From: Paenibacillus sp. E222 | Lineage (GTDB): Bacteria; Bacillota; Bacilli; Paenibacillales; Paenibacillaceae | DNA: 64,000 nucleotides | Assembly (NCBI RefSeq): GCF_013401555.1 | Contig: NZ_CP058552.1 | Span: 5,518,001-5,582,000 of the forward strand | Reading direction: 5' to 3' | Shown here: one piece after another, positions 9,312 through 20,482 of the stretch | Layout of the letters: the number at the start of each line of letters is the position of its first letter | Position numbering within the stretch: position 1 is the first letter of the stretch | Notes under the pieces: generated by a model | Seen by the model: the letters and a program-made list of their open reading frames with translations, nothing else | What the model was told of the DNA's origin: nothing | Database searches by the model: none | Program-made: the position numbers and the translations under genes

Positions 9312-9965
9312 TTATTGTGCTAAGGCCATTCTCGGTGTATGCGATCTGAAATGTGCTAAGGCCTCTTGGACCTCCGTGGTCGTAAGACCGTGTCGATCAA
9401 AATAATGCACGACCTCCTCCAGATCAGTTTCATCGCCGCTGTAAATCCGCTCAATTTTCCGAATGATATTATGTTGTAATCGCTCCCGCAACCGCATACA
9501 ACTGACAGGTTCACATAGCCAAAAATCAGTTCGCTTGACCTCCCCTGTTGCAGTCCATAACAAATTTTCATATCGAATGACATCCCAATCACGATAACCT
9601 GCCTGAATCTGTTGAAGTTCTGTTGAAAACAGATCATATATCAGATTGTGCGGTATGTGTCCGTACGTTGCTCGATGCTCGCTCAGATTGAATCCTTCAA
9701 TCCATTCTGTAAGCACAAAATTCCCAGAAGCGTACGCATACAATTCAGGAACATGAGGGTTGTTTTGCAATGACAAGAGCGCCTCACACTCCAATTCTCC
9801 ATCCACTTTTCCACGAGGTGTATACACCTTAAGGCAGTATTCTTGTAAACGATAGACTACCGACTGTTTTCCCATTAGCGAAGCTTGCATGGTCAGATGA
9901 CCATTTTTCTCATAGCGATCTAGCAGATGTTCAATATTCGCAGGTACAGATTTAACAATTCTCAT
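9312..9965 (-). CDS. Small protein-kinase-like-fold protein
   Basis: A 217-residue protein with a compact kinase-like layout: CLKVY with a candidate ATP-binding Lys46, then a LTEWIEGF hinge-like segment. WDVIRYENLLW and RTDFWL follow, resembling degenerate catalytic (D-x4-N) and metal-binding (D) loops. This matches bacterial choline-kinase/APH-like or serine-threonine-kinase-like proteins, but the classical HxD and DFG motifs are altered, so activity is uncertain. AAGGAGA precedes the ATG at good spacing. No functional neighbour is evident. Confidence 0.6.
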   Translation of the reverse strand: MRIVKSVPANIEHLLDRYEKNGHLTMQASLMGKQSVVYRLQEYCLKVYTPRGKVDGELECEALLSLQNNPHVPELYAYASGNFVLTEWIEGFNLSEHRATYGHIPHNLIYDLFSTELQQIQAGYRDWDVIRYENLLWTATGEVKRTDFWLCEPVSCMRLRERLQHNIIRKIERIYSGDETDLEEVVHYFDRHGLTTTEVQEALAHFRSHTPRMALAQ

Positions 9966-10182
9966 AAAGACGTCTCCTTGATTATAAAATATATTCTAAA
10001 ACGTTTTCTTCTATCCGTTATTATTAATCTACTCTCTATATTATCTTTAAAATTTCATATGAACATATACTATTTCGCCAGAACATGAACTATTTGCTTT
10101 CATCATCAAGATTTTTTCTATCCACCTAGCAGGTTTATTTTCACTCTAATGGTTGGAACCCGTTTCATGTCAAGGTACAAAA

Positions 10183-10218
10183 AAACGATGCCCTCCTGTT
10201 GTAGAGAGAGCATCGTTT
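10183..10218. terminator. Intrinsic terminator after the MFS gene
   Basis: AAACGATGC pairs with GCATCGTTT. Read on the minus strand it follows the LmrB-like gene and ends in T-rich sequence. Confidence 0.8.
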
Positions 10219-10239
10219 CATTTCATATATGGCTTTCAA

Positions 10240-11733
10240 TTAATGCATAGGACCTTGTTGTCCCTGCTGAGCACCGACCTTCACTCGTTTCACAAAGATC
10301 GAAATGATCAGTCCAATGACAGCAAGAACCAGTGCGAAAACAAATGCATTTTGTACACCGGATGTGAAACCTGCCAACTGATTTTCTGGACTCTCAGGGT
10401 CTGTCACACCGCTCAAGAAGCGGGTCTGACCTGCGCTCAGTATACTTACCGCAACAGCTGTACCAATAGCTCCCGATACCTGCTGCAATGTATTCATGAT
10501 CGCCGTTCCGTGAGGATAAAATGCAGGTGGCAATTGATTCAAGCCGTTGGTTTGTGCAGGCATCATGATCATTGAAATACCGATCATCATAAACACATGC
10601 AGCGTAATAATTTTGCTCAGAGTCGTAGTTGGAGTAATTCCTGTGTACATGAAGAGTACAACAGTTACGATCGCAAGACCGATAATCACAAGCCACTTCG
10701 GACCGAATTTGTCAAACAGGCGTCCCATAACCGGGGACAAGAATCCATTCAGCAAGCTGCCTGGCAGTAGTACCAGACCGGCAGTCAGTGCCGTTACCGC
10801 CATACCTTGTTGCAGGTACATCGGCAGGATCAGCATGGATGACAACATCATCATCATACAAAGGAAGATCAGAATCAAGCCGATTGTAAACATTGGATAT
10901 TTGAACGCCCGCAGATCCATCATCGGCTGTTTCATTCGCAATTGACGGATGCTGAACAGCAGCAAAGATAATACTCCGATAACCAATGTGGCTACAACGA
11001 TAGGACTGGTCCAGCCACCGCCACTATCCCCATGTCCTCCTGCACTACTGAATCCGTACACGATGCCACCAAAACCAAGTGTGGAAAGTACAATGGAAAG
11101 AACATCAATTTTGGGCTTGGTCAAATTCGAAATATTCGGTAAGAACAGCAAGCCGCATACCAATGAAATAATGAAGAACGGCAAGGAGATCCAGAAAATC
11201 CAGTGCCAGCTCAGATTGGCCAGAATCAGACCCGAAATACTCGGACCACTTGCTGGTGCAAACATAATAACCAAACCGATCAATCCCATGGCAGCGCCAC
11301 GTTTTTCAATCGGGAAGATAACCAATATGGTGTTGAACATTAGTGGCAGTAACAGAGCCGTACCTACAGCCTGCAATACCCGCGCCACCAACAGAATTTC
11401 AAAGCTCGGTGCAATAGCAGCAACTAGCGTTCCTGCAATCGAAAAAATCAGAGAAGTTGTGAACAACTGTCTCGTTGAAAACCATTGTAACAGCATACCG
11501 GAAACCGGCACCAAAATACCCAAAACGAGCAAATAACCTGTTGTTAACCATTGAATGGTCGTTGGTCCCACTTCGAGCAAGCCCATAAGCGGTGTCAATG
11601 CCACATTTAGTGCTGTTTCACCGAACAGACCAATAAAACCGCTAAGTAGCATGGCGAATAAAATCGGAAATACTTTATATTGTTTTGTTTCTTGTTGATC
11701 CTGTACAGAACCAGCCTTCATGGAAGCCTCCAC
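10240..11733 (-). CDS. DHA2-family (14-TM) multidrug MFS transporter, LmrB-like
   Basis: A 497-residue proton-coupled drug exporter of the EmrB/QacA (DHA2) group, with about 14 hydrophobic segments. Motifs include LVPVSGMLLQWFSTRQLF (motif A region) and GSLLNGFLSPVMGRLFDKFG in the second half. It lies 51 bp downstream of an LmrA-like TetR gene on the same strand. This reproduces the B. subtilis lmrA-lmrB arrangement, which confers lincomycin/puromycin resistance. GTG 11733 is preceded by GGAGG at 8 bases; ATG 11721 also has a good GGAGG, so the start is ambiguous by four residues. Drug range is inferred only. Confidence 0.88.
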   Translation of the reverse strand: MEASMKAGSVQDQQETKQYKVFPILFAMLLSGFIGLFGETALNVALTPLMGLLEVGPTTIQWLTTGYLLVLGILVPVSGMLLQWFSTRQLFTTSLIFSIAGTLVAAIAPSFEILLVARVLQAVGTALLLPLMFNTILVIFPIEKRGAAMGLIGLVIMFAPASGPSISGLILANLSWHWIFWISLPFFIISLVCGLLFLPNISNLTKPKIDVLSIVLSTLGFGGIVYGFSSAGGHGDSGGGWTSPIVVATLVIGVLSLLLFSIRQLRMKQPMMDLRAFKYPMFTIGLILIFLCMMMMLSSMLILPMYLQQGMAVTALTAGLVLLPGSLLNGFLSPVMGRLFDKFGPKWLVIIGLAIVTVVLFMYTGITPTTTLSKIITLHVFMMIGISMIMMPAQTNGLNQLPPAFYPHGTAIMNTLQQVSGAIGTAVAVSILSAGQTRFLSGVTDPESPENQLAGFTSGVQNAFVFALVLAVIGLIISIFVKRVKVGAQQGQQGPMH

Positions 11734-11784
11734 GATCCCATCCTCCTCAAACGATCTGACGATTTCTATTTCTCTTTACGAAGC

Positions 11785-12381
11785 TTATTGCTTCTCTTTT
11801 GCATTCTTCGCCACAACGGACAAATAATCAGCAGCCGTCAGCAAGGGCTGTTTGTCCTGGTTGGTCAAGCTGATAATCAACGCGCCCTCCATTAAGGAAA
11901 TGACGAGTAGTCCCATCTCTTGTGCTTTCTTTTCACCTATGCCATCCAAAATCAGATGTTTCGTAATGATACGCTGCCATCCGGCAAATACGTCCTGACA
12001 GGCAATTCGCAATTGATGACTGATGCATGAGGTTTCCACGGCAGCCCAGAAACTAAATGGAAGAAAACCTGTAAAACCTGCCGCTTCCGTTTCAATCGCC
12101 AAGTCATGAATAAATTGCTGAATCGCATCCCCCGTATTATCATGAGCAGCAAACACTTCTTCAAACTTATGCAGAATGTTTTCATTGGCTTTTTGAATGC
12201 ACTCGTGAGCGAGCTCTTCCTTGCCATGTGGGAAATAATGATATAACGAGCCTTTTGGCGTACTGCTCTCCTTAATAATCTGATTTAGACCGGTCGCATG
12301 ATATCCTTGTGAAAAAAACAGTCTGGCTGCTGTGCTGACGATGAGTTCTCTAGCATTAGACTTTTCACTCAATAAAGCCAC
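11785..12381 (-). CDS. TetR-family repressor, LmrA/YxaF-like
   Basis: A 198-residue repressor. The N-terminal TetR helix-turn-helix spans about residues 10-56, with GYHATGLNQIIKES and GSLYHYFPHGKEEL, a signature I associate with LmrA/YxaF. The helical C-terminal half would bind drug. The start is uncertain: GTG 12381 lies only two bases after AAGG, whereas in-frame TTG 12372 is eleven bases after it. It probably represses itself and the downstream MFS gene by binding the 12394-12417 palindrome. Confidence 0.86.
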   Translation of the reverse strand: MALLSEKSNARELIVSTAARLFFSQGYHATGLNQIIKESSTPKGSLYHYFPHGKEELAHECIQKANENILHKFEEVFAAHDNTGDAIQQFIHDLAIETEAAGFTGFLPFSFWAAVETSCISHQLRIACQDVFAGWQRIITKHLILDGIGEKKAQEMGLLVISLMEGALIISLTNQDKQPLLTAADYLSVVAKNAKEKQ

Positions 12382-12393
12382 ATCCTTAAATGA

Positions 12394-12417
12394 ATTATAA
12401 CAATCGGTCTATATAAT
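12394..12417. promoter_or_regulatory. Likely TetR/LmrA-type operator
   Basis: ATTATAACAATCGGTCTATATAAT is an AT-rich imperfect palindrome 13 bases before the TetR gene. The minus-strand core TATAGACCGATTGTTATA resembles the LmrA/YxaF box as I recall it (ATAGACC, then a related half). Confidence 0.55.
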
Positions 12418-12634
12418 TAAAACCGTTTCGAAAACTAGTGTCAACCCTATTATTTAGGCTGATTCGCATGAAAGCATTTTCATATTAGTTTCTATATGTA
12501 TAACTATTTTTTTCTCATTATCGCTTTTTTTGCACTCAGATCTGTGAAAACAGTGAACTTTTCAACATATCCGAATAAACATACATCAGTGTGAATTACA
12601 CTTAATTCCATTGTGAGAAAAGGAGTGAGAAAAT

Positions 12635-14460
<1,826 letters not shown>

Positions 14461-14497
14461 GATTCTCTTTGGAATTGAGTAAACTTAAATTTCATTG

Positions 14498-14519
14498 GAG
14501 GGCGTATGCCCTCTATTTT
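14498..14519 (+). terminator. Intrinsic terminator of the collagen-like gene
   Basis: GAGGGC-GTAT-GCCCTC followed by TATTTTC, 38 bases after the stop codon. Confidence 0.75.
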
Positions 14520-14583
14520 CCATCTCTCATTTTCGAAAAAAGTTCTTTAAGACTTGCATCAAAAATCATTTTATCTTCTAAAA

Positions 14584-14703
14584 TCAGCTCACACTTTCAT
14601 AGAAGTTGCTCACGTACAGACCTTTAGCTGAATTTACGGCTCGTTTACCAGCCCATATATCCTGTACGTAACGCCCTTCCGATTGAAGCTGATTGATCCT
14701 ATC
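14584..14703 (-). pseudogene. Possible C-terminal remnant of an unidentified protein
   Basis: An open stretch of 39 codons ends in TGA, with an in-frame TAA at 14704-14706 and no start codon or ribosome site. Its composition looks protein-like (for example SEGRYVQDIWAGKRAVNSAK), unlike the flanking AT-rich spacer. I do not recognise the family. It could equally be chance. Confidence 0.25.
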
Positions 14704-14733
14704 TTATGCCAATGATTCTGTGATTCTGCACAC

Positions 14734-14771
14734 AACAAAAAAAAGCGAGAGTAGTTCCTCGCTTTTTTTGT
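14734..14771. terminator. Intrinsic terminator
   Basis: ACAAAAAAAAGCGAG pairs with CTCGCTTTTTTTGT. On the minus strand it follows the MFS gene ending at 14822. Confidence 0.85.
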
Positions 14772-14821
14772 GTATCATTTTTTAAATGGGATGTTTAAGT
14801 CTTATTACACCCCTACTAGCT

Positions 14822-16039
14822 CTACCCATTTAGAATCCTCTTTTTCAAAATACGATTCACTTGCTCTGAGTTGGCTAGCATTAGGATAAGGAAAACAAGT
14901 ACAACCAGCGGGAAAAAGCCGATATTGGTTTTCGCAGCAAGCACGCCAAAAAGCGGAGGAAGCAATGTAGTTCCTGTGTATGCCAGTGCCATCTGGTATC
15001 CCATTAATCGGGCAGAATTCGCTTTGCCGAATCGAGCTGGAGTTTCATGAAGAAGTCCGGGATAGATGGGTGCAAGCCCCAATCCAATCAGCATAAATCC
15101 AGCCAGCGCAAACGAAATCGATAATGGAAGCAATAAAATGACTCCACCCACAATGGCGGTCACTTGACCCGCCAGAATTAATACCCGATTTTTTATTTTT
15201 AATGTGATAAAGCCTGTAATCAACCTTCCTATCGTAATACCACCGTAGTATAAGGAGATCCATCCTGCAGCCGTTTCTGCCGAGATATTTCTTGCTCCTA
15301 CCAGATAGCTGGCTCCCCATAAACCGACCGTCGTCTCGACGCCACAATAAAACAGAAATGCGATCAGGGAGTTTTTGACTCCCTTAATCTTCAATACATT
15401 CCGTTCGGGTCTATCCTCACGCTGTACTAACGTGTTGTCTGCTTGCACATGATCTGTTTCGTTGTTCAGACTCGCACTCTCCCGACTTGCAGCAACACGC
15501 TTCCACAACGGCAACGTGGCAAACAAAATCAGGACTAGACAGCACTGGACCACGGCTACAGCTGTATACCCGCTTCTCCAGGAATGATGTTCCGCAATGT
15601 AATACGACATAATAATCGGCCCTGTCGTCGCGCCAACACCCCAGAAACAGTGCAGCCAGTTCATATGGTGTGCTTTGTAATGCTCTGCGACATAATGATT
15701 CAGTGCGGCATCCACGGCACCGGCCCCTAGACCGAGCGGAATGGCAAGAATGACGAGCCATACCAATGAAGGTGCGAAGGAAAATCCAAGGAGTGCTCCG
15801 GCGGTCAAACAACAGCTAATTAACGTAACCTTGCCTGTTCCCCATTTTTGAATAACCGTGCCGCTAGCCAAGCTTGAGACGATAGTTCCCCCTGCAACGA
15901 CCATCGACAGAATTCCTGCTGACCCAAACGAAGCGCCAAGTTCAGACCACATGACGGGCCATGCCGAACCAAGCAAGGAGTCCGGAATCCCCAAACTGAT
16001 AAACGCAAGGTAGATAATGATAAGAAACCAAGTTGCCAT
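14822..16039 (-). CDS. MFS transporter (12-TM type)
   Basis: A 405-residue membrane transporter with about twelve hydrophobic helices. A soluble charged loop near residues 195-225 separates the two six-helix halves. GIPDSLLGSAWPVMWSELG at the start and GLGAGAVDAALNHYVAEHY resemble the sugar-porter-like FHS/FucP and YfkF-like MFS branches, but no substrate can be named. ATG 16039 is chosen over ATG 16060 because GGAAGGGA precedes it by six bases. It appears monocistronic. Confidence 0.8.
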   Translation of the reverse strand: MATWFLIIIYLAFISLGIPDSLLGSAWPVMWSELGASFGSAGILSMVVAGGTIVSSLASGTVIQKWGTGKVTLISCCLTAGALLGFSFAPSLVWLVILAIPLGLGAGAVDAALNHYVAEHYKAHHMNWLHCFWGVGATTGPIIMSYYIAEHHSWRSGYTAVAVVQCCLVLILFATLPLWKRVAASRESASLNNETDHVQADNTLVQREDRPERNVLKIKGVKNSLIAFLFYCGVETTVGLWGASYLVGARNISAETAAGWISLYYGGITIGRLITGFITLKIKNRVLILAGQVTAIVGGVILLLPLSISFALAGFMLIGLGLAPIYPGLLHETPARFGKANSARLMGYQMALAYTGTTLLPPLFGVLAAKTNIGFFPLVVLVFLILMLANSEQVNRILKKRILNG

Positions 16040-16186
16040 AATTAGATCCCTTCCCTGCATATAAATTAAAAGTAAATGAACACAATAATGCTAGTGAACT
16101 ACTTTATTTATATACTTTATAAAGTTATTTTATTATATTGCGTCAAAAATTTTTCTTTGTCAATAGATCGTATCTGCCAAATTAAC

Positions 16187-16269
16187 ACAGCCGCCGATCT
16201 AGTTGAGAACTCCAGATCAGCGGCTGTTTTTCGACATAAGAAAAAGGCGGCTATTGCCGCCTCCTTTTT
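16187..16269. terminator. Two stacked hairpins between the MFS and reductase genes
   Basis: An outer hairpin pairs CAGCCGCCGATCT with AGATCAGCGGCTG (16187-16225, T-run on the plus strand). A second, GGCGGC-TATT-GCCGCC with A and T runs (16241-16269), terminates the reductase gene on the minus strand. The rest of the 322-bp gap shows no convincing gene. Confidence 0.65.
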
Positions 16270-16361
16270 AACGTGTCTTCGAATACTGGGCCTGCCTTCT
16301 TCATAAATCATGCCCTTCAGGCAGCAGTATATCTTGAAAGATGAAATTGTACATCGTTATT

Positions 16362-17291
16362 CTATGGGTTTAGATGTTTACCGCGCTCATCCCAGGCTTC
16401 CATATTTAGCTCACTGTTGATCGTTACAGCGGTTAATGCACCAAGGGACGCCGCAGTAATGGCCTGGTACAACTCCGATGCTGCATCTCCAGCGCTGAAC
16501 AGACCCGGTACGGTTGTTTTGCCGAAATCATCTACAACGACTGTACCCGCATCCGTAACCTCACAGCCTATCGTCTGCGGCAGTTCTGATCCAGCCGTTA
16601 GTTTCGGTCCAAAGAAAATCCCCGTGCACGAGATTTCGGTACCATCGTCTAACACCACTTGCTGCACCATACCATCGCTTGATTCAATAGATTGAATTGG
16701 AGAGTCCCATACCGGGACACCATGCTGCTTCAATTCCTCCCGCTGCTCATCCGTCAATTCATCAGGTCCATTCGTGCAAATGGTAAACTGGCTTGTCCAG
16801 CCCGAGATCGTCTTGGCCATATGAAATGCCTTGGCTCCATTCACAATGATGACAAGCCGTTGATCTCTTAATTCCCATCCATCGCAATAAGGGCAGACAA
16901 AAGCACTCTTGCCATATACCTCTTTCAACCCGTTAATATCCAGCGGCAGGTCTTTTTTCCCTACTGCAAACAAAATTTTCTTCGTGTGATAGACGACTCC
17001 TTGGGCCGTTGTAACTTGAAAATCACCATCTGTTCCTGTCACTGAAGTCGCTGTGTCCCCTACAAAATGAACGGACGGGTAAGCGCTAATCTGTTCTTTC
17101 GCAACCTTCCGAAATTCACGTGGACTTGCACCATCTCTTGTCAGAAAACCGTGTGTTTCACGCGTAACCCAATTACGGGGACGTTCATCATCTATGACCA
17201 CAACATGTTTGCGAGCTCGTCCTAGTACAAGTGCAGCATTAAGACCCGCTGGTCCTCCGCCTATAATTAATACATCCATCTTTTGATCCAT
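16362..17291 (-). CDS. FAD-dependent thioredoxin-reductase-like disulfide oxidoreductase
   Basis: A 309-residue flavoprotein. It has the FAD dinucleotide motif GGGPAGLNAALVLGRA near the N-terminus, a redox CPYCDG motif where thioredoxin reductases have CATCDG, and the C-terminal FAD motif GLFSAGDAAS. Variation at the active site and in the NADPH-binding segment (VIIVNGAKAFHMAK, without a clear GxGxxA) argues against an orthodox TrxB. It may reduce another thiol or act as a ferredoxin/bacilliredoxin-type enzyme. ATG 17291 is better placed after GGAAAGG than GTG 17300. Confidence 0.82.
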   Translation of the reverse strand: MDQKMDVLIIGGGPAGLNAALVLGRARKHVVVIDDERPRNWVTRETHGFLTRDGASPREFRKVAKEQISAYPSVHFVGDTATSVTGTDGDFQVTTAQGVVYHTKKILFAVGKKDLPLDINGLKEVYGKSAFVCPYCDGWELRDQRLVIIVNGAKAFHMAKTISGWTSQFTICTNGPDELTDEQREELKQHGVPVWDSPIQSIESSDGMVQQVVLDDGTEISCTGIFFGPKLTAGSELPQTIGCEVTDAGTVVVDDFGKTTVPGLFSAGDAASELYQAITAASLGALTAVTINSELNMEAWDERGKHLNP

Positions 17292-17678
17292 ATTTAACAC
17301 CCTTTCCAGATATTCAATGTCCTTTATTGTTACAAAAAAAACCTATACTGATTACATCCTGCCTCCTGCAGCTGTTCTTTAATAGAAACAATGCAAGACG
17401 AGATCACTTAATACCATTAAGGATCTCTTATATCTACAATAAACAAATAAAGCTCAACATGCAAGAAAAATATGCTTCTCTTGTTATCCCTGCTATTCGG
17501 TTTCAATGACCTGTATCACAGAAAATCATTTTTAACAATTAAAAAAAACCTTGTTTTTAAATTGTTCACAATCAAATGACATTATTTTAAATACTAAATC
17601 GTTAATTAATTCACATACTGTATTGAGTGCTATAATAAAACCACGAGATATATAAGTATAGATATAGGAAGTGAGTTC
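17292..17678. other. Divergent intergenic region
   Basis: This 387-bp AT-rich gap lies between the reductase and heme O synthase genes. TATAAT at 17630-17635 is a plausible -10 for the latter. No coding sequence, clear operator or structured RNA was seen. Confidence 0.4.
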
Positions 17679-18611
17679 TTGAAAACATTGAATAAAGGGG
17701 CACGGTCCGAAATCAGCCTGGAGTACACTAGCTCGATTCCGAAAGTATTTTTTGATACGATCAAGATCGGAATCATCAAATCCAATCTGATCGCCATGTT
17801 TGCCGGTTTAAGTTTGGCTTTGTATGTATTTGATGCATCTATTTTAGCAAATATTGTACCCATTATCCTATCTGTTATCGGGTCTTCCCTGATTATTGGA
17901 GCGGCCGGGGTGTTTAACAATTTGTATGATCGGGATATCGATGCGATCATGGAACGCACCAAAACACGTCCAACGGTAACTGGTCGTGTAGATACCAAAA
18001 CAGGTTTGATCCTCGGTATTGCCATTACGATTATCGGGGGCATCATGTTGTATATCGCTTCCCCTTCGGCTGCCGTATTCGGCATATTGGGACTGCTGTT
18101 GTACGTGTTCCCTTATACGATGTGGACCAAGCGGACAACGGTATACAATACGGAAGTTGGAAGTCTTTCAGGCGCTGTTCCTCCACTCATTGGTTGGGCA
18201 GCCATTTCACCTGAGCTGGGTCACTATGAAATTTGGGCTTTGGTCGTTACCATGCTGTTGTGGCAGATGCCTCACTTCTATGGCATTGCCATTCGGAGAT
18301 TCGATGAATACAAAGCGGCTGGTGTTCCCATGCTTCCTGTTGTAAAAGGAATCAGACGGACATACATCCAGACGAATGTTTATCTGGTATTGTTGCTATT
18401 CTCCAGCTTCTTGTTCTGGCCGATGAGTCCGTTTATTGCCATTGTTGCGTTTTTGGTAAGCCTGGCCTGGCTTATTCTTAGTGTGGCAACCTTCGATAAG
18501 AAAGAAACCAAGAAATGGTCACATAAAATGTTTATTTTCTCCATTAACCACATTACGATCATCTTCCTGGTCATCATTGCGTATTCATTGATTGCACAGC
18601 TGATCAAATAA
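17679..18611 (+). CDS. ctaB: Protoheme IX farnesyltransferase (heme O synthase)
   Basis: Transfers a farnesyl group to heme B to make heme O, the precursor of heme A for cytochrome oxidase. It is a UbiA-superfamily membrane enzyme of 310 residues with about nine helices. The diagnostic NLYDRDIDAIMERTKTRPT motif (Asp-rich, binding Mg-prenyl diphosphate) and the second Asp/Tyr motif YGIAIRRFDEYKAAGVPML are both intact. TTG 17679 follows GGAAGTGAG. It stands alone here, apart from ctaA and the oxidase genes with which it often clusters. Confidence 0.95.
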   Translation: MKTLNKGARSEISLEYTSSIPKVFFDTIKIGIIKSNLIAMFAGLSLALYVFDASILANIVPIILSVIGSSLIIGAAGVFNNLYDRDIDAIMERTKTRPTVTGRVDTKTGLILGIAITIIGGIMLYIASPSAAVFGILGLLLYVFPYTMWTKRTTVYNTEVGSLSGAVPPLIGWAAISPELGHYEIWALVVTMLLWQMPHFYGIAIRRFDEYKAAGVPMLPVVKGIRRTYIQTNVYLVLLLFSSFLFWPMSPFIAIVAFLVSLAWLILSVATFDKKETKKWSHKMFIFSINHITIIFLVIIAYSLIAQLIK

Positions 18612-18634
18612 AGGTGGACCCAATGAGCAATAAT

Positions 18635-18688
18635 AAAAGCCGTACAGATCTTAACTCTTTCGAAAAGAGTTGTCTGTACGGCTTTTTT
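18635..18688. terminator. Bidirectional intrinsic terminator
   Basis: AAAAGCCGTACAGA and TCTGTACGGCTTTTTT flank an inner AACTCTTTCGAAAAGAGTT hairpin. It separates ctaB from the convergent ABC operon. Confidence 0.88.
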
Positions 18689-18712
18689 CATTTTTTTATC
18701 GTATATCTTATC

Positions 18713-20482
18713 CTAACCCACTTTAACCGGTGTTTGTTCACCTTGCCAAAGCAGCTGCATCTCTTCATTAGTGGCAAGCAAATCTGATAAGCTGCCCTCG
18801 GCTTCAATTCGTCCATCCTTCATGACGATGATATGATCTGCCTTCGCAAGTGCTGCTCTGCGGTGAGACACCGCAATACAGGTGACATCTGGCTCCTGGA
18901 ACAAACCTTCCCAGACCTGCTGCTCGGTTTCCACATCCAGCGCACTGGACAGATCATCGAAGATGAACAGGTCTGCTTCCGTCATCAGCATGCGTCCGGT
19001 AGCCGCGCGTTGAATCTGACCACCCGACAGCATGACACCTCTTGGACCTACGGACGTTTCGAGTCCTTGATCCAGGTTTTGAATATCTTTATCCATAACA
19101 GCCAAACGAATGGCTTTTGCAAGTGCGATTTCCGTACGGCCCTGTTTGCCCTGAACAATATTCTCTTTCAGCGTATCACTGAACAGTCGGGGTACTTGCG
19201 GCGTATATGCTGCTCTAGGCGGCATCAGGAAGGTAGCGGGATCTACATCTGTACCATTCCATCGAATTGAACCCTCCTGTTTGGGCAGCAGTCCCAGAAG
19301 TGTGCGGACCAGAGTCGATTTGCCAGAACCGATCCGTCCAGTGATGACCAGAAATTGTCCCCGCTTCACACGGAAGCTGATATCCTGTATTCCATTTGCG
19401 GAATGAGGATATTGGTACGCCAGATTGCTGATCTCCAGCTCTCTTAGCTTCTCTTTGGGATCTCTCTGTTCATCAGGAAGCTCAGGCGGATCTTCATTCA
19501 GATACGTCTCTCTGAAATCCATGATCCGGTCTTCCTCACCAGGGCGAAACAAGGTTCGCATGCGGTCAAAAGATACTTTGAGCCGTTTATGCTGGAATAC
19601 CATATAGCCAAACAATGAAATACTAAAGCCAATATTGGCAAGATAACTGGTGAACAAAGCAAAGTTACCTACGGTGAAATTGCCGGATTTCATCTCGGCC
19701 GCACACATCAGGAGAATGAGACCTGTACATATACTGAGCACATGCTGATTAAGTGATCTCATCCACTGTTTGAACAGATTATCCCGGAGTGCGGCTTGAC
19801 GACGTTCTTCATTCAGTTTGTTAAAACGAGTAGAGACATGCTCTTCTGCCTGCCCAAGTTTCAGTGCCTGCACAGCCCCAAAGGTTTCGGCAATGAAACT
19901 GGTGATACGTCCTGTCGACTCACGATTGACCTGAGCATATCGACGAGCCCGATTACCAGACAAGTTATTCAGCAACGTTACGACTACCAGTGGCAAAACA
20001 GCTACCAAAGTGATTTTCCAGTTAATGTTCGCCATAATGATGATGGATACGATGGCGAACACAAGCCTTCCCCAGAAATCCACCCAGGATTCTACGTACT
20101 CAACCACTTCATCCACATCATCCCGAAAGCGACTCATCGCTTCTCCCGGTGAAGCTGGCAGATTACGTCCTGGCCAGCGCATAATACCAGCGAGCATATT
20201 GGTACGCAGAATGGCCTGAATATGGTAAATGTACGTAATCCATGCATAGAATGCAGCAAAAAACGTACCTACTCTTACTGCCCTGATCAAAGCAATGAAG
20301 ATCAGGGGAGCTGCCAGCCACATATAATCACTGGAACCCGTCGTTGCCCGGTCAAAGAACCACTGCATCCCGATCCCTATTGCCAGCGGCAAAGAATGAA
20401 ATATACACCATAATAATCCGTTGATCAAAAATAGAAAAGGCCTGAATCGAAATAAACGGCCTATAAATCCTGTTACATTCAC
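18713..20482 (-). CDS. Heterodimeric ABC exporter subunit, degenerate Walker B
   Basis: A 589-residue half-transporter: six-helix exporter domain (about 15-300) and a nucleotide-binding domain. Walker A is GRIGSGKS at 382-389, signature LSGGQ at 485-489, Walker B FIFDD with Asp510 in place of the catalytic Glu, and switch His540. It complements the partner encoded just upstream, whose Walker B is normal but signature is altered, so the pair should have one active and one degenerate ATP site, as in BmrCD or TM287/288. The GTG start overlaps the partner's TGA by four bases (GTGA), implying translational coupling. Multidrug or lipid export is inferred. Confidence 0.88.
   Translation of the reverse strand: MNVTGFIGRLFRFRPFLFLINGLLWCIFHSLPLAIGIGMQWFFDRATTGSSDYMWLAAPLIFIALIRAVRVGTFFAAFYAWITYIYHIQAILRTNMLAGIMRWPGRNLPASPGEAMSRFRDDVDEVVEYVESWVDFWGRLVFAIVSIIIMANINWKITLVAVLPLVVVTLLNNLSGNRARRYAQVNRESTGRITSFIAETFGAVQALKLGQAEEHVSTRFNKLNEERRQAALRDNLFKQWMRSLNQHVLSICTGLILLMCAAEMKSGNFTVGNFALFTSYLANIGFSISLFGYMVFQHKRLKVSFDRMRTLFRPGEEDRIMDFRETYLNEDPPELPDEQRDPKEKLRELEISNLAYQYPHSANGIQDISFRVKRGQFLVITGRIGSGKSTLVRTLLGLLPKQEGSIRWNGTDVDPATFLMPPRAAYTPQVPRLFSDTLKENIVQGKQGRTEIALAKAIRLAVMDKDIQNLDQGLETSVGPRGVMLSGGQIQRAATGRMLMTEADLFIFDDLSSALDVETEQQVWEGLFQEPDVTCIAVSHRRAALAKADHIIVMKDGRIEAEGSLSDLLATNEEMQLLWQGEQTPVKVG

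Noticed and set aside
10949..11536. 195-residue plus-strand frame opposite the MFS gene
   Set aside because: Antisense shadow; composition rich in Asn/Pro/Thr mirrors the transporter codons.
16076..16306. 76-residue plus-strand frame
   Set aside because: It reads through two terminator hairpins and lacks a ribosome site.
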